A stretch of DNA of 64,000 nucleotides from Microbacterium sp. zg-B185 (lineage in GTDB: Bacteria > Actinomycetota > Actinomycetes > Actinomycetales > Microbacteriaceae), in contig NZ_CP126739.1 of the NCBI RefSeq assembly GCF_030246885.1, positions 1,984,001-2,048,000 on the forward strand, written 5' to 3'. This document shows positions 23,432-29,711 of the stretch, piece by piece. How positions within the stretch are numbered: position 1 is the first letter of the stretch; each line of letters starts with the position of its first letter. Both the position numbers and the translations under genes were made by a program. The notes under the pieces were generated by a model. It ran no database searches and had not been told where the DNA came from. It was given only the letters and a program-made list of their open reading frames with translations.

Positions 23432-23902
23432 CTAACGCGGGTCCAGGGCGTCGCTGAGCTCGGCGAGGAACCTGGCGATCACCGTCAGCTCGGCAGCGTC
23501 GTACTTCTCGGCGACCCCGCGCATCACGCGGAGTCGCTCGCCGAAATGGCGGAAGAAGGCGCTGCGCGATTCGTCCGTGAGAACGACGATCCGGGCACGC
23601 CCGTCGCTGGGGTGGGGTCGCCGTTCGATGTGACCCGATCGGGCGAGGCGGTCCAGGAGCTTGGTGGTGGAAGCGGTGGAGATGCGCAGGTGACGCGCCA
23701 CCTCGTGGGGACTGACCGTCTCTCCGCGGCCTTCTCGGACGATGAGCATGCGCAGGGCGGCGAGGTCGCTGGAGTTCATCTCCATGTCGCCCTTCATCCC
23801 GCCGTGCATGCGATCCATGGCGTCACTGAGCGCCCGGACGCCCTGCAAGACGTCGGTGACGACGCGGTCGTTCGATCCTTCAGCCGGCCGGGGCTGCGAC
23901 AT
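23432..23902 (-). CDS. crtR: MarR-family repressor of the carotenoid operon (CrtR-like)
   Basis: A 156-residue MarR winged-helix protein (about 50-125: SSDLAALRMLIVREGRGETVSPHEVARHLRISTASTTKLLDRLARSGHIERRPHPSDGRARIVVLT). ATG 23902 has GGGAG seven bases upstream; an ATG 30 bases earlier is less likely. It is divergent from idi-crtE across a 78-base spacer holding a palindrome. In Corynebacterium glutamicum the MarR protein CrtR sits divergent from crtE, represses the crt operon and responds to GGPP. The same layout supports the same job here, but the symbol rests on context and family only. Confidence 0.85.
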   Translation of the reverse strand: MSQPRPAEGSNDRVVTDVLQGVRALSDAMDRMHGGMKGDMEMNSSDLAALRMLIVREGRGETVSPHEVARHLRISTASTTKLLDRLARSGHIERRPHPSDGRARIVVLTDESRSAFFRHFGERLRVMRGVAEKYDAAELTVIARFLAELSDALDPR

Positions 23903-23946
23903 GTGGACACTCCCTCCCTCCCCTTGTATCATCAGCGGAAAGCTTA

Positions 23947-23965
23947 TCGCTAGCTAAACTAGCGA
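23947..23965. promoter_or_regulatory. Palindromic operator between crtR-like gene and idi
   Basis: TCGCTAG-CTAAA-CTAGCGA, two perfect 7-base arms. It overlaps TAAACT (23955-23960), a likely -10 for idi, and ends 15 bases before the idi ATG. It is the probable site of the adjacent MarR repressor, which would block the operon promoter. Confidence 0.7.
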
Positions 23966-23980
23966 AAATGAGGAGGGTCC

Positions 23981-24538
23981 ATGATCGATGCTGACCACGT
24001 GGTCCTTCTCGATGAGGAGGGTCGAGCGATCGGCACCGCTCCGAAGAGCAGTGTGCACGGGACCGACACCGCCTTGCACCTCGCATTCTCCTGCCACGTG
24101 ATGAACGACGCCGGGCACGTGCTGGTGACACGTCGAGCCCTCGACAAGACCACCTGGCCGGGCGTGTGGAGCAACTCGTTCTGCGGGCATCCCCGTCCCG
24201 CCGAGCCGGTGCTCGCCGCCGTGCATCGCCGCGCAGAGTACGAGCTGGGCCTCGCGCTCGCCGACATCGAACTGGCACTGCCCCTGTTCCGCTACCGCGC
24301 CGTCGACGCGAGCGGCATCGTCGAGCACGAGGTGTGTCCGGTGTACATCGCCCGGACGAGCACCGAGCCGGTCCTGAACCCGTTGGAGGTCAGTGAGGCC
24401 AAGTGGGTCGACCCGCACGATCTGGGCACATCTCTGACCGCGACCCCGTGGGCGTTCAGTCCGTGGCTGGTCCTTCAGGCGGAGCAGCTGCACCTGTTCG
24501 ACTCCGAACCTGCGCTCCCCCGACGACGCGCGTCATGA
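23981..24538 (+). CDS. idi: Isopentenyl-diphosphate delta-isomerase, type I
   Basis: Converts IPP to DMAPP, the starter for prenyl chains. The 185-residue Nudix-fold protein shows TWPGVWSNSFCGHPRP, with the catalytic Cys in NSFCGHP, a Nudix-like AVHRRAEYELGL, and the catalytic Glu region VEHEVCPVY. Length is normal. GGAGGG lies 5 bases before the ATG. It is the first gene of the crt operon and its last codon overlaps the crtE start (ATGA). Placing idi in the operon links precursor supply to pigment output. Confidence 0.97.
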   Translation: MIDADHVVLLDEEGRAIGTAPKSSVHGTDTALHLAFSCHVMNDAGHVLVTRRALDKTTWPGVWSNSFCGHPRPAEPVLAAVHRRAEYELGLALADIELALPLFRYRAVDASGIVEHEVCPVYIARTSTEPVLNPLEVSEAKWVDPHDLGTSLTATPWAFSPWLVLQAEQLHLFDSEPALPRRRAS

Positions 24539-25590
24539 TCTCCTCCGCCACACGTGCGGCCATCGACGACGCGATCGATGGCTCGCTGAGCAGGCTGCGA
24601 CGGCGCGCGGCCGACCTCGGCGACGGATTCGAACAGCTCGCAGAGGCGATCGGCCGCGCCACGGCCGGTGGCAAGCGCACGCGGCCGGCGCTGGTGGCTG
24701 CCTCGTACACGGCCTTCGGCGGCGACTCGTCCGCGTCCCCCGCGCTGTGCTCCATCGCGGCGGCGTTCGAACTCCTGCACACGGCGTTCGTCGTGCACGA
24801 CGACGTCATCGACCACGACACGGTGCGTCGCGGCATCCCCAACGTCGCCGGCGAGTTCCGCGCGCGCGCCCGGGCGCGAGGGGCCGATGCCGACGATGCC
24901 GCGCTCGTCGGGGACGCCGCGGCGATCCTGGCCGGCGACCTGCTGCTTCACGAAGCGTCCCGCCTGGTGGCTCTCGCGGACGTGTCCGCCGACGTCCGCG
25001 CCCGCTTGTACGCACTGCTGGACGAAGCGATGTACGTCTCCGCCGCCGGCGAACTCGCCGATGTCGAGAACGCCGTGATGCCGGACTACGCCGAAGCGGA
25101 AGCCATCTTCGACGCGACCTTCAACAAGACCGCCGTGTACTCGTTCAGCGCCCCCCTCTGCGCCGGCGCCCTGCTGGCCGGGGCGCCGGCGGATGCGCTG
25201 GCCGCACTGGAGACCCAGGGCGGTCGGCTCGGACTCGCCTTCCAGCTCGTGGACGACCTCATCGGCGCGTTCGGCTCGGCCGAGCAGGCGGGGCGCGACG
25301 AGGGCGGTGATCTGCGTGAGTCAAAGCGCACTCCGCTGATCGAGCTGGCGCGCCAGAGCCCATCCTGGTCGCGGGTGAACGACGCGCTGGCGCTGGCCTA
25401 CACGGGACCGATCGCCGTCCGGGAGGCTCAGCTGGCGCTCGAGGAGAGCGGCGCCCGGTGGAGTGTGCGCACGCTGATCGTGGACACGCTCGGCGAGGTC
25501 CGCGCAGCCGTGGAGGCTCCGGCGTTTCCGCCCGCGGCCCGAACACTGCTGCGCGACATCGCGGACCGCGTCCAGGAGCGCATTCCGTGA
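24535..25590 (+). CDS. crtE: Geranylgeranyl diphosphate synthase
   Basis: A 351-residue trans-prenyl synthase that extends DMAPP/FPP with IPP to GGPP. The first Asp-rich motif is VHDDVIDHD (about 87-95), with GGKRTRP (residues 45-51) binding the diphosphate. The second Asp-rich region is QLVDDLIGAFG (about 237-247), of the DDxxG form rather than DDxxD. GGPP rather than another chain length is inferred from the crt context. It starts at ATG 24535 overlapping idi and ends overlapping the crtB GTG. Confidence 0.95.
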   Translation: MISSATRAAIDDAIDGSLSRLRRRAADLGDGFEQLAEAIGRATAGGKRTRPALVAASYTAFGGDSSASPALCSIAAAFELLHTAFVVHDDVIDHDTVRRGIPNVAGEFRARARARGADADDAALVGDAAAILAGDLLLHEASRLVALADVSADVRARLYALLDEAMYVSAAGELADVENAVMPDYAEAEAIFDATFNKTAVYSFSAPLCAGALLAGAPADALAALETQGGRLGLAFQLVDDLIGAFGSAEQAGRDEGGDLRESKRTPLIELARQSPSWSRVNDALALAYTGPIAVREAQLALEESGARWSVRTLIVDTLGEVRAAVEAPAFPPAARTLLRDIADRVQERIP

Positions 25591-26468
25591 GTCACAAGCC
25601 GACCGGGCTGGCCCTGTACGACAAAACGGCCGAGGATGCCGCGGCCGCAGTGATCTCCTCCTACTCCACATCGTTCGGCCTGGCCGCGCGCCTGCTCGGT
25701 CCGCGACCCAGGCCGCACGTGCGCAACGTCTATGCGCTGGTGCGGATCGCCGATGAGATCGTAGACGGACCCGCCACCGCGGCGGGATTGGATTCGACCG
25801 CGGCGCGCGCAGTGCTGGATGAACTCGAGGCCGAGACGGTCGCGGCGATCGGACGCGGCTTCAGCTCTAATCTGGTCGTACACGCGTTCGCCCGCACGGC
25901 GCGGGAGTGCGGAATCGGCGAAGACCTCATCGCGCCGTTCTTCCGCTCGATGCGCACCGATCTGCTCACCACCCGGCACGACGAGACCTCTCACCACGAG
26001 TACGTGTACGGGTCGGCGGAGGTGGTCGGCCTGATGTGCCTTCAGGTCTTCGTCAATGCCGGCGCGCGGCATCCCACCGCCCCCGATGATGACCTCACCG
26101 ACGGCGCCCAGCGCCTCGGTGCGGCCTTCCAGGACGTGAACTTCCTGCGCGATCAGCATCACGACGAAGACGCGCTCGGCCGCGACTACCTCGGTCTGTC
26201 AACCGGCGCATCGACCCGCGCCGAGATTCTGGATCGCATCGACGCGGACCTCGCCGCCGCGGCAGCGGTGATCCCGCGCCTGCCCGTCGACTGCCGGCGC
26301 GCGGTCACCGCCGCCCACGACCTGTTCGCGTCGCTGTCCGCCCGGCTGCGCCGGGAATCGGCATCCAGCGCGCGTGTGCGCGTTCCCAACCCCGTGAAGG
26401 CGGCCCTCGCCGCCCGCGCCTGGCTCGGCTTCGCACCGCGCCGGAGCACCCCGCGAGCACCAGCATGA
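25587..26468 (+). CDS. crtB: Phytoene synthase
   Basis: A 293-residue squalene/phytoene synthase-fold enzyme that condenses two GGPP to phytoene. SYSTSFGLAARLL marks the N-terminus, YALVRIADEIVDG contains the first Asp-rich motif (DEIVD), and GAAFQDVNFLRDQHHDEDALGRDYL contains the second. The GTG start overlaps the crtE stop (GTGA), and its own stop overlaps the crtI ATG, so translation is coupled throughout. Confidence 0.97.
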   Translation: MSHKPTGLALYDKTAEDAAAAVISSYSTSFGLAARLLGPRPRPHVRNVYALVRIADEIVDGPATAAGLDSTAARAVLDELEAETVAAIGRGFSSNLVVHAFARTARECGIGEDLIAPFFRSMRTDLLTTRHDETSHHEYVYGSAEVVGLMCLQVFVNAGARHPTAPDDDLTDGAQRLGAAFQDVNFLRDQHHDEDALGRDYLGLSTGASTRAEILDRIDADLAAAAAVIPRLPVDCRRAVTAAHDLFASLSARLRRESASSARVRVPNPVKAALAARAWLGFAPRRSTPRAPA

Positions 26469-28069
26469 CCACGAGCGAATCGACGACGGAGGATCAGCAC
26501 ATGCCCGAGGATGACAGCGGCGCCGCCATCGTGATCGGCGCCGGGATCGCGGGGCTCGCCACGGCCGCGCTGCTCGGCGCAGAGGGATGGCAGGTGACCG
26601 TCCTGGAAGCTCGGGACGAGGCCGGCGGCCGCGCCGGCTCGTGGGAGCACGAGGGCTTCCGTTTCGACACCGGACCCAGCTGGTACCTCATGCCCGAGGT
26701 CTTCGACCACTTCTTCCGCCTGCTGGGCACCTCCGCCGAACGGGAGCTGGACCTGGTGCCTCTCGACCCGGCCTACCGGGTGTACAGCCAGCCGTCGCCG
26801 CAGCACCGGCTGCCGCCCACGGACGTGCGGTCCGGGCGGGATGCCGCGACCGGCCTGTTCGAGCGGATCGAGCCCGGTGCCGGCGCCAAGCTCGATGCCT
26901 ACCTGGACTCGGCCGCGGACGCCTACGAGCTGTCCGTATCGCGGTTCCTCTACGACACGTATGAGACCACCGCGGGTCTGCGCGACCCCGTGCTGCTGCG
27001 GCGGGCCGGCCGGCTCGCTCCCCTGCTCACCCGTTCGCTGGCCAGCCATGTCGAGCGCCGGTTCACCGACCCCCGGCTGCGCCAGATCCTCGGCTATCCG
27101 GCGGTCTTCCTGGGCGGCTCGCCCTACAGCGTGCCGAGCCTGTATCACCTGATGAGCCACCTCGACCTCGACGACGGCGTCCTGTACCCCCGCGGCGGAT
27201 TCACCGAGGTGATCGCGGCCGTGCGCCGGCTCGCGATCGCCAACGGCGCGACGATCCGCACCGGCTGCGAGGTTGTCGAGATCACCACGACGGATGCCGC
27301 GGTCACGGGCGTCCGCCTCTCCGACGGTCGCGGCATCCCGGCGTCGCTGGTCGTCTCGACCGCCGACCTGCATCACACCGAGACGGCGCTTCTCCCCCCG
27401 CACCTGCAGAGCTATCCCGAGAAGTGGTGGGCGAAACGCACCCCCAGCCCCGGCGCGCTCCTGGTGCTGTTGGGGGTGGACGGAGAGCTGCCGCAACTGG
27501 CTCATCACACCCTCCTGTTCGCGGAGGACTGGCGGGCGAACTTCGACGACATCTTCCAGGAGCCCAGCCGGATCCCGGCGCCCGCCTCGCTGTACGTGTG
27601 CCGCCCCAGCGCCACCGACCCGCACGTGGCCCCATCGGGTCACGAGAACCTGTTCGTGCTGGTGCCGATCCCCGCCGACCCCGGCATCGGTCGCGGCGGG
27701 ATCGACGGCGACGGCGACGCGGCAGTCGAGACGGCTGCGGACCGCGTGATCCAGCAGATCTCGGACTGGTGCGGCATCCCGGATCTCTCCGATCGGATCG
27801 TGGTGCGGCGCACGATCGCCCCCGGTGATTTCGCCGCCGATCTGCACTCCTGGCGCGGGAACGCGCTCGGTCTGGCCCACACGCTGGGACAGAGCGCGAT
27901 GTTCCGCCCCCGCAACGCGTCCCGCAAGGTCCGCGGCCTGTCGTACGCCGGCGGGTCGGCGCTTCCCGGCATCGGACTGCCGATGTGCCTCATCTCAGCC
28001 GAGCTGGTGCTCAAGCGCCTCCGCGGCGATCGCACCCCCGGCCCCCTGCCCGAGCCGGCCAGGGTGTGA
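26465..28069 (+). CDS. crtI: Phytoene desaturase
   Basis: A 534-residue FAD-dependent CrtI-type desaturase that introduces four double bonds into phytoene to give lycopene. The N-terminal Rossmann motif is VIGAGIAGLATAALLG (about 22-37), followed by EARDEAGGRAGSWEHEGFRFDTGPSWYLMPEVF. The C-terminal carotenoid-dehydrogenase signature is SYAGGSALPGIGLPMCLISAELV. It overlaps crtB by 4 bases and ends 1 base before crtYe. An adjacent in-frame ATG, 12 codons on, may be an alternative start. Confidence 0.97.
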   Translation: MTTSESTTEDQHMPEDDSGAAIVIGAGIAGLATAALLGAEGWQVTVLEARDEAGGRAGSWEHEGFRFDTGPSWYLMPEVFDHFFRLLGTSAERELDLVPLDPAYRVYSQPSPQHRLPPTDVRSGRDAATGLFERIEPGAGAKLDAYLDSAADAYELSVSRFLYDTYETTAGLRDPVLLRRAGRLAPLLTRSLASHVERRFTDPRLRQILGYPAVFLGGSPYSVPSLYHLMSHLDLDDGVLYPRGGFTEVIAAVRRLAIANGATIRTGCEVVEITTTDAAVTGVRLSDGRGIPASLVVSTADLHHTETALLPPHLQSYPEKWWAKRTPSPGALLVLLGVDGELPQLAHHTLLFAEDWRANFDDIFQEPSRIPAPASLYVCRPSATDPHVAPSGHENLFVLVPIPADPGIGRGGIDGDGDAAVETAADRVIQQISDWCGIPDLSDRIVVRRTIAPGDFAADLHSWRGNALGLAHTLGQSAMFRPRNASRKVRGLSYAGGSALPGIGLPMCLISAELVLKRLRGDRTPGPLPEPARV

Positions 28070-28070
28070 C

Positions 28071-28418
28071 GTGCCCGGGGTCTATCTGATCGCGATTCTC
28101 GTCTCGGCCGCCGGCATCGCCGCGCTCGACGCGCGGTGGCGTCTGGCCGCCTGGGACTCGCCGGCGCGCACCGCCGTGGCGGTGCTGCTCGGCACGGCAT
28201 TCTTCCTCGCCTGGGACGCGGTGGGGATCGCGACCGGCGTGTTCGTGAAAGGTGACAGTCCGCTTCTGCTCGGAGTCGACCTGGCCCCCGAGCTGCCGGT
28301 CGAGGAACCGTTCTTCCTGGCGTTCCTGTGCTACCTGGCGCTCGTGGTCTGGTCCGCGGCCCGACGGCTGCCTCGGCTCAGTGCAGACCGGCGCAGCCTC
28401 GAGGGGACGCGCGAGTGA
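28071..28418 (+). CDS. crtYe: C50 carotenoid cyclase subunit (crtYe-type)
   Basis: A 115-residue membrane protein with three hydrophobic helices (YLIAILVSAAGIAALDA, TAVAVLLGTAFFLAWDAVGIA, FFLAFLCYLALVVWSAA). It carries the LPVEEPFFLAFLCYLALV box of the heterodimeric lycopene/C50 epsilon-cyclase family (CrtYc/Yd, CrtYe/Yf, LbtA/B). It needs its partner encoded next door. GTG 28071 is 1 base after the crtI stop. The Ye (rather than Yc or LbtA) label is inferred from the downstream lycopene elongase. Confidence 0.9.
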   Translation: MPGVYLIAILVSAAGIAALDARWRLAAWDSPARTAVAVLLGTAFFLAWDAVGIATGVFVKGDSPLLLGVDLAPELPVEEPFFLAFLCYLALVVWSAARRLPRLSADRRSLEGTRE

Positions 28419-28732
28419 CCTACCTGCTCATCGTGGTGCCGTTCGTCCTGGCCACCGCGGTCGTGACCCTCGCCACTGTCCGGCGTCCGTGGTTCGCCCG
28501 TCGGATGGGTGCGTCGGGCATCGCCGCCCTCGTCCTGGTGTGCCTCACTGCGGTGTTCGACAACCTGATGATCGCCGTCGGGCTCTTCACCTACCCGCCG
28601 GAGCACCTGAGTGGCGTGCGGATCGGACTGGCGCCCGTGGAGGACTTCGCCTATCCCCTCTGCGCGGCGTTCCTGGTGCCCGCCGTACTCACCCTCCTGA
28701 CCCGGCCGGCGCCGGTCGAGGCGACCGCATGA
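28415..28732 (+). CDS. crtYf: C50 carotenoid cyclase subunit (crtYf-type)
   Basis: A 105-residue membrane protein with three helices. It has the second-subunit signature FDNLMIAVGLFTYPPEHLSGVRIGLAPVEDFAYPLCAAFLVP, including the PVEDF box that pairs with PVEEP of the first subunit. GTG 28415 overlaps the crtYe stop, and its stop overlaps the crtEb ATG. Together the two small subunits should cyclise the ends of flavuxanthin-type C50 intermediates, or lycopene if used alone. Confidence 0.9.
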   Translation: MTYLLIVVPFVLATAVVTLATVRRPWFARRMGASGIAALVLVCLTAVFDNLMIAVGLFTYPPEHLSGVRIGLAPVEDFAYPLCAAFLVPAVLTLLTRPAPVEATA

Positions 28733-29622
28733 GCGACCGGCAGGCGCTGCGGCCCGGCGCCGTGATCCGGCAGCTGTTCATCGCCTCACGTCCGGTCAGC
28801 TGGATCAACACGGCCTACCCGTTCGCCGCGGCGTACCTGATGACCACGCGCGAGATCGACGTGACGCTGGTCGTCGGCACGCTGTTCTTCCTCGTGCCCT
28901 ACAACCTCGCGATGTACGGGATCAACGACGTGTTCGACTACGAGTCCGACCTGCGCAACCCGCGCAAAGGAGGCACGCACGGGGCGGTCCTGGACCGGCG
29001 CATGCACGCCGTCACCCTCTGGGCGGCGGTGCTGGCCTGCCTGCCGTTCGTGATCTTCCTGGTGCTCGTCGGCGATCCCTGGTCCTGGCTGGTCCTGGGC
29101 GTGAGCCTGTTCTTCGTGGTGTTCTACAGTGCGCCGCCGCTCCGGCTGAAGGAGGTGCCGTTCGCGGACTCGGTGACCTCCAGCATCCACTTCTTCTCCC
29201 CCGCCGTGTACGCGCTGGTGCTCGCCGGGGCGACCTCGAGCTGGCAGCTGACTGCGGTGATCGTCGCATTCGCGCTGTGGGGCGTGGCTTCGCACGCGTT
29301 CGGCGCCGTCCAGGACGTGGTGGCCGACCGCGAGGCAGGCATATCGTCCATCGCAACGGCCCGCGGCGCCCGATGGACGGTCTGGTTCTCGCTGGCCTGC
29401 TATCTCGCCGCGGGTGTGGTGATGCTCGTCACACCGTGGCCCGGTCCGCTCGCGGCGCTGGTGGCCGTTCCGTACCTGGCCACGGTGTGGCCCTTCCGGC
29501 GCATCACCGACGCGACCGCCGAGCGGGCGACGGCCGGCTGGCGGCGGTTCCTGTGGCTCAACCAGATCGCAGGCTTCGCCGTGACGGTGCTGCTGATCTG
29601 GGTGTGGCTGCTCACCGACTGA
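28729..29622 (+). CDS. crtEb: Lycopene elongase (UbiA-family prenyltransferase)
   Basis: A 297-residue membrane prenyltransferase that adds two DMAPP units to lycopene, giving C45/C50 carotenoids. About eight helices are visible. The first Asp-rich motif is NDVFDYESDLRNPRKGG (N-D-x-x-D-x-x-x-D) and the second is DVVADREAGISSIAT. PRKGGTHGAVL matches the CrtEb/LbtBC subgroup rather than quinone-type UbiA. It is the last gene of the operon and is followed by a strong terminator. Confidence 0.95.
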   Translation: MSDRQALRPGAVIRQLFIASRPVSWINTAYPFAAAYLMTTREIDVTLVVGTLFFLVPYNLAMYGINDVFDYESDLRNPRKGGTHGAVLDRRMHAVTLWAAVLACLPFVIFLVLVGDPWSWLVLGVSLFFVVFYSAPPLRLKEVPFADSVTSSIHFFSPAVYALVLAGATSSWQLTAVIVAFALWGVASHAFGAVQDVVADREAGISSIATARGARWTVWFSLACYLAAGVVMLVTPWPGPLAALVAVPYLATVWPFRRITDATAERATAGWRRFLWLNQIAGFAVTVLLIWVWLLTD

Positions 29623-29657
29623 GCCGCTCGGCCGGCGGCATGGTGCCCGCCCGAAAA

Positions 29658-29691
29658 GCGGAAACGCACCCCCGAAGGAGTGCGTTTCCGC
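29658..29691. terminator. Bidirectional terminator after the crt operon
   Basis: A perfect 12-base stem (GCGGAAACGCAC / GTGCGTTTCCGC) with a 10-base loop, 36 bases after crtEb and just before the stop of the convergent UPF0182 gene. Confidence 0.8.
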
Positions 29692-29711
29692 GTGACCTGC
29701 GCCGGCCGCTG

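Noticed and set aside
26186-27880. A 564-codon open frame antisense to crtI
   Set aside because: The crtI frame is fully conserved; the antisense product is low-complexity and matches no family.
23423-29700. Recent horizontal transfer of the carotenoid operon
   Set aside because: Base composition and codon use match neighbours, no mobile-element scars or tRNA sites flank it, and the architecture is normal for the family Microbacteriaceae.
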